A stretch of DNA of 64,000 bases, from contig NZ_JALPZO010000066.1 of assembly GCF_023507745.1 (NCBI RefSeq), forward strand, positions 124,001-188,000, in the 5' to 3' direction. Both the position numbers and the translations under genes were made by a program. The notes beneath the pieces were generated by a model. It was not told the origin of the DNA and ran no database searches. It saw nothing but the letters and a program-made list of their open reading frames with translations. The stretch is from Vreelandella olivaria (GTDB taxonomy: Bacteria > Pseudomonadota > Gammaproteobacteria > Pseudomonadales > Halomonadaceae). Shown here in pieces: positions 52,455 through 60,848 of this stretch. Within the stretch, counting starts at the first letter, position 1; every line of letters starts with the position of its first letter.

Positions 52455-54254
52455 GTGGCTCGCTTTTCCCGATCAGATTTCACTCTGGAGAGTTTTCGTC
52501 GCCAATTGGCGAACATTGATGCATTGCCGCAGCTCTGTGTGCTGGGGTTGGTTTCCGGGGTGATAACAGGAGCGGTGATGGTGGCCTTTCGTCTGCTGCT
52601 TGAGGCAGGGGCTGCACTCTATATGCCTGACGGTAATCCGGAAGGGTTTGAAAGCCTGGCTCCCTGGCTACGGGCGTTACTCCCTATAGTGGCAGTGAGT
52701 GTGATTGGCGTATTGCTTTATCGTCAAAAGGCAGCGGCGCGCAAGCTGGGGGTGGGCCATGTGATTGAGCGATTATCCTATCATCAGGGGCGCTTTCCGC
52801 TACGCAACTGGCTGAACCAATGGTGGGTAGGCGTTGTTTCCGTGCTGGGGGGGCTTTCTGCCGGGCGTGAAGGGCCTGCCATTCATTTAGGGGCAGCCGC
52901 ATCAAGTGGGTTAGGACTTAATCTAAGGCTACCCAATAACAGCCTGCGTGTGTTAGTTGCCTGTGGTACAGCTGCTGCCATTTCAGCATCATTTAATACG
53001 CCGATCGCCGGGGTAATCTTCGCCATGGAAGTGGTGATGATGGAATACACTCTGATGAGTTTTATGCCGGTTATTCTTGCCTCCACCATGGGGGCATTGG
53101 TAGCCCAGGTGGTATATGGCAACGAGCCTGCATTTCGGATTCCAGAAGTTGCCCTTGGTTCCTTAATGAATTTGCCCTGGGTTGTTGTCATAGGGCTGTT
53201 CATTGGCCTATTGGCCGGGCTATTCATTCATATATCTCGTAGTCAGCAGTTACAGGCGTGGCCGCTATGGTTAAGGTTGGCATTTGTGGGCGTAGCGACA
53301 GGTGCTGTGGCCTGGTGGTTCCCAGAAATACAGGGGATCGGTTATGACAGCGTAGCGGCAGCGCTTAATAATCAACTTGAGCTTAACGTGTTATTCGCCT
53401 TGATGATTGCCAAGTTATTGATTACTGCCATTACTGTCGCGGGTGGAGTACCCATAGGTATTATTGGACCGGTATTGGTAGTGGGGGCCGCTACGGGTGC
53501 CTTGGGGGGAATGCTGGGTGGTTGGTTATGGCCGGACAAAGCGGCAGACCCAGGGGTCTATGCCATGCTGGGTATGGCTGCCATGATGGGGGCCGTATTG
53601 CAGGCACCGCTGGCGGCATTGATGGCACTGCTTGAGCTGACGCATACGCCCCATATTATGCTACCCGGCATGTTAGTCGTGGTGGTTGCCTGCTTAACGT
53701 CCCGCCAACTAACTGGTTGTGAAGGGTTTTTTATCAGCTCAGTGCGATACGGCCTGCACCCGCTGCAACAACCGTTAATGCAGGCGCTTTCCCGTGTCTC
53801 AGTGCCGGCGGTGATGGAACGGCATCTGGTGCGCACGGAACGAATGATCACCCCTGATCAGGCTCGCCGTTTGCTGGAGACCAACCCGGTTTGGCTGGTC
53901 ATTGAGCGTTCACGTGAAGAAAAGCCTGTACTGGCGTTGAAAGCCGCCGAGTTGGCTCGCTGGCTGCTGGAACATGATGAAGCACTACAGGGAGAGGTGC
54001 CACCAGATGACGAATTAATAGATTTACTCGAGATACCTGGGCAACGACTTGAAATGGCGCCTATTGGGTTACAGGCAACCTTGTCAGAGGCCTTTTTAAA
54101 ATTGCAGGGCGGCGCCTTTGGTGCTCTTTATGTTGTGCACGGCTATAGACCAAAGCAGCAGCGAATTTCAGGTATCATCACCCGTGGTGCTATCGAGCGT
54201 TATTACCACTACGCCGATCCGCGGGAATCTGACCCCCGCGATCCTACTGCTTAA
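52455..54254 (+). CDS. ClC-family chloride channel/transporter with C-terminal CBS-like region
   Basis: A 599-residue ClC protein. The transmembrane part (~25-440) has 'GGLSAGREGPAIHLGAAA' with gating Glu139, 'SASFNTPIAGVIFAMEVV' and 'GGVPIGIIGPVLVVGAA'. Two sites differ from ClC-ec1. The first selectivity loop GSGIP reads G99-VGHV without proline, and the internal proton glutamate (Glu203 there) aligns with Val193 in AMEVV, as in animal ClC channels. A ~150-residue C-terminal part resembles a CBS pair. GTG at 52455 is preferred because AAGGA lies eight bases before it; an ATG at 52446 overlaps that site. It probably carries chloride or another anion. Divergent from argC. Confidence 0.88.
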   Translation: MARFSRSDFTLESFRRQLANIDALPQLCVLGLVSGVITGAVMVAFRLLLEAGAALYMPDGNPEGFESLAPWLRALLPIVAVSVIGVLLYRQKAAARKLGVGHVIERLSYHQGRFPLRNWLNQWWVGVVSVLGGLSAGREGPAIHLGAAASSGLGLNLRLPNNSLRVLVACGTAAAISASFNTPIAGVIFAMEVVMMEYTLMSFMPVILASTMGALVAQVVYGNEPAFRIPEVALGSLMNLPWVVVIGLFIGLLAGLFIHISRSQQLQAWPLWLRLAFVGVATGAVAWWFPEIQGIGYDSVAAALNNQLELNVLFALMIAKLLITAITVAGGVPIGIIGPVLVVGAATGALGGMLGGWLWPDKAADPGVYAMLGMAAMMGAVLQAPLAALMALLELTHTPHIMLPGMLVVVVACLTSRQLTGCEGFFISSVRYGLHPLQQPLMQALSRVSVPAVMERHLVRTERMITPDQARRLLETNPVWLVIERSREEKPVLALKAAELARWLLEHDEALQGEVPPDDELIDLLEIPGQRLEMAPIGLQATLSEAFLKLQGGAFGALYVVHGYRPKQQRISGIITRGAIERYYHYADPRESDPRDPTA

Positions 54255-54263
54255 GGAGAGACA

Positions 54264-54695
54264 ATGTACCTATGGGTGAAGGCCATTCATTTGATGGCTG
54301 TTATTACGTGGTTTGCCGCCCTGTTTTATTTGCCGCGTTTATATGTGTATCACGCAATGGCGCGGGATAAAGGCGATGCACAGGCGATAGACTATTTCAA
54401 AACCATGGAGCGTAAGCTCTACCGTGGCATTATGACTCCGTCCATGATTCTTGTTTTGATCTTCGGTGGCTGGATGCTTTACCTGGTACCTGGCTGGTTT
54501 AGCCAAGGATGGATGCATGCAAAACTCACGTTTGTGGCACTACTGATTGCTTACCATCATGTATGTTTGATTTATTTAAAACAGTTTGCCCAGGCTCGCT
54601 GTACCAAGAGTCATGTTTTTTTTCGCTGGTTTAACGAAGCGCCCGTCATTGCCCTGGTTGCGATAGTTATTCTGGCCGTTGTGAAGCCCTTTTGA
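54264..54695 (+). CDS. hemJ: Protoporphyrinogen IX oxidase HemJ
   Basis: A 143-residue membrane protein with four helices and conserved 'WVKAIHLMAVITWFAALFYL' with its His, 'RKLYRGIMTPSMILVLIFGG' and 'FHAKLTF'-like sequence (here MHAKLTFVALLIAYHHVCL). HemJ oxidises protoporphyrinogen to protoporphyrin in bacteria lacking HemG or HemY. AAGGAG precedes the ATG. It overlaps thiD by one base and stands near hemL and hemW, making a loose haem cluster. Confidence 0.93.
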   Translation: MYLWVKAIHLMAVITWFAALFYLPRLYVYHAMARDKGDAQAIDYFKTMERKLYRGIMTPSMILVLIFGGWMLYLVPGWFSQGWMHAKLTFVALLIAYHHVCLIYLKQFAQARCTKSHVFFRWFNEAPVIALVAIVILAVVKPF

Positions 54696-55504
54696 TGCGC
54701 CAATCACTTCCTCCCGTTGTACTCGTGCTTGCAGGTCATGACCCTACTGGTGGTGCCGGTCTGGTGGCTGATAGTGAAGCAATTGCTGCCTGTGGTGGCT
54801 GGGCGGCGACTATCCCTACCGCACTCACTGTTCAAAATTGCCATAATGTGACGCGTATCGTGCCTGTTGATCCTAATGGCATGCGTCAAATGGCTGAGGC
54901 ACTGAGTGATATGCAGATTGCGGCGATCAAGCTTGGCCTGCTGGCAGATGAGCCGACGTTGAGGGCTGCGGAACAAATTATCCGGCGCTTTCCTGGTGTG
55001 CCTGTGGTCGCTGACCCGGTGTTGAAAGCAGGCGGTGGTGCTGAGTTATCCACAGCTGTTTTGCATAAACTGTATGTGGATCGTTTGTTACCACTTGTGG
55101 ATATTTTGACGCCTAATCGTTTTGAGTTAGCGGCACTGACACCTGATATTGCCGCTCCCTACGATGATACAGCCCGGGCAGTTGCCTTACTTTCACAGGG
55201 TTGTCAGGCTATTTTGGTGACAGCAACCGATGATCCAGTACCAGGTAATGAGCAGCAGGTAGTACATACACTACACTCACCAGATACCACCCGGCAGTGG
55301 CAATGGCCACGTTTACCGGAGCTCTTTCACGGTTCAGGCTGCACGCTAGCCTCCGCTATTGCTGCACGCTTGGCTGTAGGTGAGCGCTTACCAATAGCCT
55401 GTGAGCAGGCACAGCACTTTACCTGGGAATGTTTGTCTCAGGGTTATCAACCACCCAGTGGCCAGTGTTTGCCTAATCGCTTGCCACGCACCGTACGCTT
55501 TTGA
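54695..55504 (+). CDS. thiD: Hydroxymethylpyrimidine/phosphomethylpyrimidine kinase
   Basis: A 269-residue ribokinase-like enzyme of thiamine synthesis that phosphorylates HMP and HMP-P. It has 'LAGHDPTGGAGLVADSEAI', 'TIPTALTVQNCHNV', 'VVADPVLKAGGGAEL', 'ILTPNRFELAALT' and the anion-hole motif 'FHGSGCTLASAIAARLAVG'. The start shares a base with the hemJ stop (TGATG). In Pseudomonas thiD and thiE precede hemL; here hemL follows directly and thiE is absent at this place. Confidence 0.93.
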   Translation: MRQSLPPVVLVLAGHDPTGGAGLVADSEAIAACGGWAATIPTALTVQNCHNVTRIVPVDPNGMRQMAEALSDMQIAAIKLGLLADEPTLRAAEQIIRRFPGVPVVADPVLKAGGGAELSTAVLHKLYVDRLLPLVDILTPNRFELAALTPDIAAPYDDTARAVALLSQGCQAILVTATDDPVPGNEQQVVHTLHSPDTTRQWQWPRLPELFHGSGCTLASAIAARLAVGERLPIACEQAQHFTWECLSQGYQPPSGQCLPNRLPRTVRF

Positions 55505-55540
55505 TCTCATTGGCAGTAAGCCATAAATGTTGAGGATGCC

Positions 55541-56821
55541 ATGACCACATCTGCTGAACTGTTTGACCTAGCGAGCCGCCATATACCTGGGGGGGTTAAT
55601 TCGCCTGTCCGAGCGTTTAAAGGTCTTCATCGCCCACCTGTTTTTATGGAGCGTGCCCAGGGGGCTTATCTGTTTGATGTGGAGGGTAATCGCTACGTTG
55701 ATTATGTTGGCTCCTGGGGGCCGATGATTACCGGGCATGCTGATCAGGATGTACTGGCGGCGGTGCGTGCGCGGCTGGACAATGGCTTATCGTTTGGGAC
55801 TCCCACGGCTGTTGAAACCACCATGGCAGACCTGATCTGCGAGATGATTCCCTCCATGGAAATGGTGCGCATGACCAGCTCGGGTACCGAAGCCACTATG
55901 TCCGCCATCCGACTGGCACGCGGCAGTACCGGACGTGACAAAATCGTGAAATTCGAGGGCAACTACCACGGGCATTCCGATTCGCTGCTGGTCAAAGCGG
56001 GTTCTGGTGCTCTCACCCATGGTGAACCCAGTTCCCCTGGTGTTCCAGCGTCGCTTGCTGAGCACACTATTACGCTTTCGTTTAACGATCCGGAAGGCGT
56101 GGAAGAGTGCTTTGCTGAGGTTGGTGAGCAGATAGCCTGTATCATCGTAGAGCCTGTGGCTGGAAACATGAACTGTATTCCTCCCCAGCCGGGTTTTTTA
56201 GAGACGCTTCGCCGTGTATGCAATGAGTACGGCAGCATCCTGATTTTTGATGAAGTGATGACGGGGTTTCGCGTCGCCTTAGGTGGTGCGCAAGCGCACT
56301 ATGGCATTACCCCAGATCTCACCTGCCTGGGTAAAATTGTTGGTGGTGGAATGCCTGTCGGTGCCTTCGGTGGCAAACGCGACATTATGCAGAATATCTC
56401 GCCGTTAGGGCCCATCTACCAGGCTGGTACGCTTTCAGGTAACCCGTTGGCTATGGCAGCAGGTGTGGCGCTGTTAACCAAACTACAGGTACCCGGCTTT
56501 CATGATGCGTTAACTCAACGGGTTAATACGTTGTGTAATGGGTTACAAGAGCTTGCTAATGCAGCCCGTGTGCCAATGTTGACGCAGTCAGCGGGAGGAA
56601 TGTTTGGCCTGTTTTTTACCTCGCAGACGCGGGTAGATAATTTTGCCCAGGCTACGGCTTGTAACCCCGATGCTTTCCGCCGCTTTTTTGGCGCCATGCT
56701 GGATCATGGTGTGTATTTAGCACCATCCGCATTTGAGGCAGGTTTTATGTCCAGCGCCCACACCCCGGAAGATATTCAATTCACCCTGGACGCAGCAGAG
56801 AAAGCCTTTTCCGTTATGTAA
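55541..56821 (+). CDS. hemL: Glutamate-1-semialdehyde 2,1-aminomutase
   Basis: A PLP enzyme that makes 5-aminolevulinate by the C5 pathway. The 426-residue product (E. coli 426) has '[15 protein letters not shown]', '[15 protein letters not shown]', '[17 protein letters not shown]', '[17 protein letters not shown]' and the PLP lysine in '[18 protein letters not shown]'. GAGGA precedes the ATG. Its stop overlaps the start of the next frame (TAATG). Confidence 0.97.
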   Translation: MTTSAELFDLASRHIPGGVNSPVRAFKGLHRPPVFMERAQGAYLFDVEGNRYVDYVGSWGPMITGHADQDVLAAVRARLDNGLSFGTPTAVETTMADLICEMIPSMEMVRMTSSGTEATMSAIRLARGSTGRDKIVKFEGNYHGHSDSLLVKAGSGALTHGEPSSPGVPASLAEHTITLSFNDPEGVEECFAEVGEQIACIIVEPVAGNMNCIPPQPGFLETLRRVCNEYGSILIFDEVMTGFRVALGGAQAHYGITPDLTCLGKIVGGGMPVGAFGGKRDIMQNISPLGPIYQAGTLSGNPLAMAAGVALLTKLQVPGFHDALTQRVNTLCNGLQELANAARVPMLTQSAGGMFGLFFTSQTRVDNFAQATACNPDAFRRFFGAMLDHGVYLAPSAFEAGFMSSAHTPEDIQFTLDAAEKAFSVM

Positions 56822-57234
56822 TGCAGATAATGCCAAGTCGTTTCTACTGCTACACTGCAAGAGCCGCTCATATCGAGCGGCTCTTGTGGTTCATAACGCT
56901 GTTAACAACCGCCATTGTTTCGATTGACTTAACCGCGAGCGTAGTCGCCGCACAGGAGCAGGATATGACACAGATCCACATCACCATGGGCGGTTCGCCA
57001 GGCGCTGAGTTTTCTGCCCACTGGCGTATTACTCATGAAGGTGAAACCACAGAACACGTAGAAGAGCATGGTACGGTGCCTGCGGAATTTACGTTTAAAG
57101 GAACAACACTAGAGGGAACGGTAACATTGCTGACGGATGATGAGCGTCTTGAGGTGGATATCGTCAAAGGGAGCCATCGTTCACGCTCTTCCACCCAAGG
57201 TAAAGGTGGGACGCTGACCGTGAGTGCTCTTTAA
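56821..57234 (+). CDS. Small exported protein of unknown function
   Basis: I do not recognise this protein. From an ATG overlapping the hemL stop it reads 137 residues. Residues ~20-44 ('LLWFITLLTTAIVSIDLTAS' then VVAAQ) look like a signal peptide with cleavage after VAA or VVA. The mature ~90 residues are polar, rich in Thr, Glu and Gly, end in 'STQGKGGTLTVSAL', contain no cysteine, and read like a beta-rich periplasmic domain. Two other starts are possible: TTG at 56884, just after a hairpin, or ATG at 56965, which has GGAG before it but would lose the signal. The hairpin inside the first 25 codons makes the long start doubtful. Confidence 0.6.
   Translation: MQIMPSRFYCYTARAAHIERLLWFITLLTTAIVSIDLTASVVAAQEQDMTQIHITMGGSPGAEFSAHWRITHEGETTEHVEEHGTVPAEFTFKGTTLEGTVTLLTDDERLEVDIVKGSHRSRSSTQGKGGTLTVSAL
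56858..56886 (+). terminator. Hairpin downstream of hemL
   Basis: CAAGAGCCGCTC (56858-56869) pairs perfectly with GAGCGGCTCTTG (56875-56886) around five bases, 37 bases past the hemL stop. A T-run is missing, but the form and place suggest attenuation of hemL transcripts before the small exported gene. Confidence 0.5.
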
Positions 57235-57307
57235 CATCTTTAAAAGTACTAACATACTAATTTTAAATAACTTTCCTTGTTTTTGAGAAATCTGGCATTG
57301 GTTCAGG

Positions 57308-57388
57308 ATGAGTGAGCATAAATTTGCGCACGATATCTTAAACAGCGCCATGTTGGCTTTAGATGCCAATTCGATCAGCGTAAACTGA
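57308..57388 (+). CDS. Possible 26-codon small ORF
   Basis: ATG at 57308 to TGA at 57388 would encode MSEHKFAHDILNSAMLALDA plus six residues. The plausible amphipathic N-terminus and CAGG just before the ATG are its only support, and no family is recognised. It lies in the 179-base gap before rdgB, which otherwise shows nothing. Confidence 0.15.
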   Translation: MSEHKFAHDILNSAMLALDANSISVN

Positions 57389-57413
57389 GTGCTTCACACA
57401 TGGAGGTTTCCTT

Positions 57414-58022
57414 ATGTCAGCGCTCAATACGCTTGTGTTAGCTAGCGGTAATGCTGGAAAACTTAAAGAGTTCAACCAGTTGCTTATGCCATTAGGCTTG
57501 AATGTCCGTCCACAAGCAGATTTTGGCGTACATGATGTCGAAGAAACGGGTCTGACCTTTGTTGAGAATGCGCTCCTAAAGGCTCGGGAAGCCAGCCGGA
57601 TCAGTGGATTACCTGCGTTGGCTGATGACTCTGGCCTTGAAGTTGACGCACTCCATGGAGCACCGGGTATTTATTCGGCCCGCTATGCCGGAGAGCCAAA
57701 AAGCGATCAGCGCAATAATGAAAAATTGCTAAGTGCTTTAAGCGATTGTGCTGAGGGGCAGCGCACCGGGCGTTACTGGTGTGTATTGGTATATCTGCGC
57801 CATGCAGAGGACCCTGTGCCTGTTATCGTACAGCGCAGTTGGGAAGGCGAAATTTTAGCGCACCCCCGTGGTGAAAATGGCTTTGGGTATGATCCGTTGT
57901 TCTGGTTGCCTGATCAGGGTATGAGCGTTGCGGAACTGCCCAGTGAAACCAAGAACCGCCTTAGCCACCGGGGTCGAGCGTTGCAGGGCCTGGTTGAACT
58001 GCTGAAGGTAGCGCATGGCTGA
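57414..58022 (+). CDS. rdgB: XTP/dITP pyrophosphatase
   Basis: A 202-residue Ham1/RdgB nucleotide-pool cleaner that hydrolyses dITP and XTP to monophosphates. It has 'LVLASGNAGKLKEFNQLL', 'EETGLTFVENALLKAREAS', 'PALADDSGLEVDALHGAPG', 'YSARYAGE' and 'GENGFGYDPLFWLPDQG', with 'KNRLSHRGRAL' at the end. GGAGG precedes the ATG. It overlaps hemW by eight bases. Confidence 0.96.
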   Translation: MSALNTLVLASGNAGKLKEFNQLLMPLGLNVRPQADFGVHDVEETGLTFVENALLKAREASRISGLPALADDSGLEVDALHGAPGIYSARYAGEPKSDQRNNEKLLSALSDCAEGQRTGRYWCVLVYLRHAEDPVPVIVQRSWEGEILAHPRGENGFGYDPLFWLPDQGMSVAELPSETKNRLSHRGRALQGLVELLKVAHG

Positions 58023-59184
58023 GCTGTTGCCACCTTTATCCCTCTATATTCATACCCCCTGGTGTGTGCGTAAGTGCCCTTACTGCGATTTTAACTCTCA
58101 TGAACCCGGCTCTGGTGAGCTTCCAGAAGCGGCCTACCTGAACGCATTGCTAAATGATTTGGATGGTGATCTTGCGCTCGCTCAAGGCCGTATTATTCAG
58201 ACCATTTTTATTGGTGGCGGTACACCGAGCTTGCTATCGCCAGCCTTTTATCAGTGGCTATTCAACGAGATACGCCTACGGTTGCCATTTGCTTCAGATA
58301 TAGAGATTACCTTAGAGGCTAATCCAGGCACCACCGAGCAACGCCGGTTTATCGGTTATCGTGAGGCGGGGATCAATCGGTTATCACTCGGTGTCCAGAG
58401 CTTTCATGCTGAGCAGCTAAAAGCGCTGGGTCGCATCCATAACGGCCAGGAAGCCATCCATGCCGTGGGTGAGGCGCGCCAAGCCGGTTTTGACAATATC
58501 AATATCGACTTGATGCATGGCCTGCCCAGACAAACGCCTGCCCAAGCCATGGAGGATATTGACCAGGCGTTGTCTCTTTCACCTGAACATCTCTCCTGGT
58601 ATCAACTGACGCTGGAACCTAATACTGCCTTTTTCTCGCATCCTCCCGTGTTACCTGAGGAGGAGGCACTTTGGGATATCCAGGAAGCCGGTCATCAACG
58701 GCTTGAACAGGCAGGTTTTCACCGTTATGAGATATCTGCCTATGCCATTAAAGGCCGGCAAAGTCGCCACAATATCAATTATTGGCAGTTTGGTGATTAC
58801 CTGGGAATCGGTGCAGGTGCCCACGGCAAGCTGACAGTGGTTGATCATCAAGGGCAGTGGCAAATAGAAAGGCGCTGGAAAACACGCCAGCCCGATGCTT
58901 ATCTTCGGCGCTCTAATGACCCTCGGGGGTTTGTGGCGGGTAAGCAGTTAATTGCGATTGATGAACTGCCCCTGGAATTTGCCATGAACGCACTACGTTT
59001 AACCGATGGTGTCCCGATGCGTATTTGGTCAGCTCATACGGGGCAACCAGCAGAAGCGTTAATTGCCCGGTTACAAAATGGCCATGAAAAAGGACTTTTG
59101 ATGGAAATGCCTGAAAAGCTGCGTGCATCACCGCAAGGTCTATTATTCTTGAACGAGTTGTTGGCACTAATCAGTAATGAGTGA
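58015..59184 (+). CDS. hemW: Radical SAM haem chaperone HemW
   Basis: A 389-residue radical SAM protein (formerly annotated as an oxygen-independent coproporphyrinogen oxidase). The cluster motif is 'HTPWCVRKCPYCDFNSH' (C-x3-C-x2-C), followed by 'TIFIGGGTPSLLSP', 'ITLEANPGT', 'INRLSLGVQSFH' and 'INIDLMHGLPRQT'. The extra N-terminal cysteine of HemN is absent, so the HemW haem-trafficking assignment is preferred. AAGG precedes the ATG within rdgB. Confidence 0.95.
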   Translation: MAELLPPLSLYIHTPWCVRKCPYCDFNSHEPGSGELPEAAYLNALLNDLDGDLALAQGRIIQTIFIGGGTPSLLSPAFYQWLFNEIRLRLPFASDIEITLEANPGTTEQRRFIGYREAGINRLSLGVQSFHAEQLKALGRIHNGQEAIHAVGEARQAGFDNINIDLMHGLPRQTPAQAMEDIDQALSLSPEHLSWYQLTLEPNTAFFSHPPVLPEEEALWDIQEAGHQRLEQAGFHRYEISAYAIKGRQSRHNINYWQFGDYLGIGAGAHGKLTVVDHQGQWQIERRWKTRQPDAYLRRSNDPRGFVAGKQLIAIDELPLEFAMNALRLTDGVPMRIWSAHTGQPAEALIARLQNGHEKGLLMEMPEKLRASPQGLLFLNELLALISNE

Positions 59185-59237
59185 CCAGCGATAAATAGTG
59201 CAATGACCCAGAAGAGAAGATAAACAAGGAGTGAGTG

Positions 59238-59915
59238 ATGCGTATTTCTCGACTACTGACCCCGTTGGCGGCTGCCATTCTGGTAGCGGGTTGTGCTACT
59301 TCTGATCCTTATGGTGGCCAGACCCAGCGTTCCAGTACCGCGATGGGCACGGGTATTGGCGCAGCGGTGGGTGCCGCAGCAGGTGCACTATCAGGCGACG
59401 GCAGTACCAGCCGGCGTGACCGCGCACTGATCGGTGCTGCCGTGGGCGCCGCTGCCGGGGCGGGCGTAGGTGCTTACATGGACCGTCAAGAGCAGCAGCT
59501 GCGCGAGAATCTGCAAGGGTCGCGTATTGAGATAGATCGCCAGGGCGATGATATTGTGCTTAATATGCCCAGCAGTGTAACCTTTGGCTTCGACTCCTCC
59601 GAGTTGACTGCAGATGCGCGTCGTGCACTTGGTGAAGTGGCTAATGTTCTGACTCAGTATACGGACACCCGCGTTAATATTGCCGGGCACACTGATAGTG
59701 TCGGCGATCCCAGCTACAACCAGCGGCTTTCTGAGCGCCGGGCTCAATCGGTGGGGAGTTATCTAAGCCAAAACGGGGTTTCTTCTGCACGCCTCAACAC
59801 CATGGGCTATGGCGCTAATCAACCTGTAGCGAGTAATGATACCGAACAGGGACGGGCCCAAAACCGCCGGGTGGAAATTACCCTTACCCCCACCGGAAAT
59901 GGCCAAGGGTACTAG
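59238..59915 (+). CDS. OmpA-family outer membrane lipoprotein (YiaD-like)
   Basis: A 225-residue lipoprotein: signal with lipobox VAGC (Cys about residue 19), two glycine-zipper hydrophobic stretches ('GTGIGAAVGAAAGALSG', 'LIGAAVGAAAGAGVGAYMD'), then a C-terminal OmpA domain (~110-220) with 'VTFGFDSSELTADARRAL', 'VNIAGHTDSVGDPSYNQRLS' and 'MGYGANQPVASNDTEQGRA' then 'QNRRVEITL'. The domain should bind peptidoglycan and anchor the outer membrane. AAGGAG lies six bases before the ATG at 59238. Transcribed alone, with a clear terminator. Confidence 0.92.
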   Translation: MRISRLLTPLAAAILVAGCATSDPYGGQTQRSSTAMGTGIGAAVGAAAGALSGDGSTSRRDRALIGAAVGAAAGAGVGAYMDRQEQQLRENLQGSRIEIDRQGDDIVLNMPSSVTFGFDSSELTADARRALGEVANVLTQYTDTRVNIAGHTDSVGDPSYNQRLSERRAQSVGSYLSQNGVSSARLNTMGYGANQPVASNDTEQGRAQNRRVEITLTPTGNGQGY

Positions 59916-59943
59916 GCCATTAACCGAATCGGCATTGCTGTTG

Positions 59944-59975
59944 AAAGCCCGCTATGCTCACATAGCGGGCTTTTT
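59944..59975 (+). terminator. Intrinsic terminator after the OmpA-family gene
   Basis: AAAGCCCGCTATG pairs perfectly with CATAGCGGGCTTT around CTCA, followed by further Ts: a classic rho-independent terminator 28 bases past the stop. Confidence 0.93.
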
Positions 59976-59999
59976 ACGTTTAACTGCTAGTGAGCTGCC

Positions 60000-60845
60000 A
60001 TGCTGTCCTACCAACACGCTTACCATGCCGGTAACTTTGCCGACGTGCAGAAACATCTGACACTTTACGCGGTAATAGATCATCTATTACGTAAAAAATC
60101 AGCTGTTACATATATAGATACGCATGCGGGTAGAGGCCTCTATCCATTTGCGACAAAAGAGACACAGCGGTTGCAAGAGTACCGAGAGGGGGTCTGGCCG
60201 CTATGGCTGTTACGCAGCCAATTTTCCAATCCGCTGGTAAATGCGTGGTTAAAGACACTGGAAAGTGCCCAGCCAACCGTTGGTGAGTTTACCCACTATC
60301 CTGGTTCACCCTGGTGGCTGTCGCGCTCGTTACGTGAGCAGGACAGGCTCAGGCTGTTTGAGCTTCATCCAGGTGAGCATCAGCATTTGAACGCGCAATC
60401 ACTGCCTAAGCAGGCGCAACGCATTTATGGGGATGGTTTAGTGGGGTTAAGCCATCAGGTACCGGTTGCGACGCCACGTTTATGCGTACTTATTGATCCC
60501 AGCTATGAACGCAAAGTCGAGTATCAGGAAGTGGTGGAAACCGTCGTATATACCATGGGAAAGGTACGCCATGCGGTGGTGATGATTTGGTATCCGTTAT
60601 TACCGGCAGGCCATCATCACGCGTTGGTGATGGGGCTGAAAGAGAGCGGAATAAGGAAAATCTGGCAAAGCGAGCTGCAACTGCGTGAGCATAATGAGCA
60701 AACCCATGGTATGTACGGTAGCGGTATGCTGATTATCAACCCGCCCTGGGGGCTGGATGAGCACCTGGCTGCAGCAATGGCGCAAATTACACCACAGCTA
60801 GGTACCACAAGCCGCTACCATGCAGAATGGCTGGTAGCGGAGTAG
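60000..60845 (+). CDS. rlmJ: 23S rRNA (adenine(2030)-N(6))-methyltransferase
   Basis: A 281-residue methyltransferase (E. coli RlmJ 280). It begins 'MLSYQHAYHAGNFADVQKH', as the family does, with 'YIDTHAGRGLY' (SAM site), 'LFELHPGEHQHL' and the catalytic 'LIDPSYERKVEY' (DPPY variant). The site before the ATG is weak (GTGAGC). It is convergent with mnmE, three bases between the stops. Confidence 0.95.
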   Translation: MLSYQHAYHAGNFADVQKHLTLYAVIDHLLRKKSAVTYIDTHAGRGLYPFATKETQRLQEYREGVWPLWLLRSQFSNPLVNAWLKTLESAQPTVGEFTHYPGSPWWLSRSLREQDRLRLFELHPGEHQHLNAQSLPKQAQRIYGDGLVGLSHQVPVATPRLCVLIDPSYERKVEYQEVVETVVYTMGKVRHAVVMIWYPLLPAGHHHALVMGLKESGIRKIWQSELQLREHNEQTHGMYGSGMLIINPPWGLDEHLAAAMAQITPQLGTTSRYHAEWLVAE

Positions 60846-60848
60846 GTC

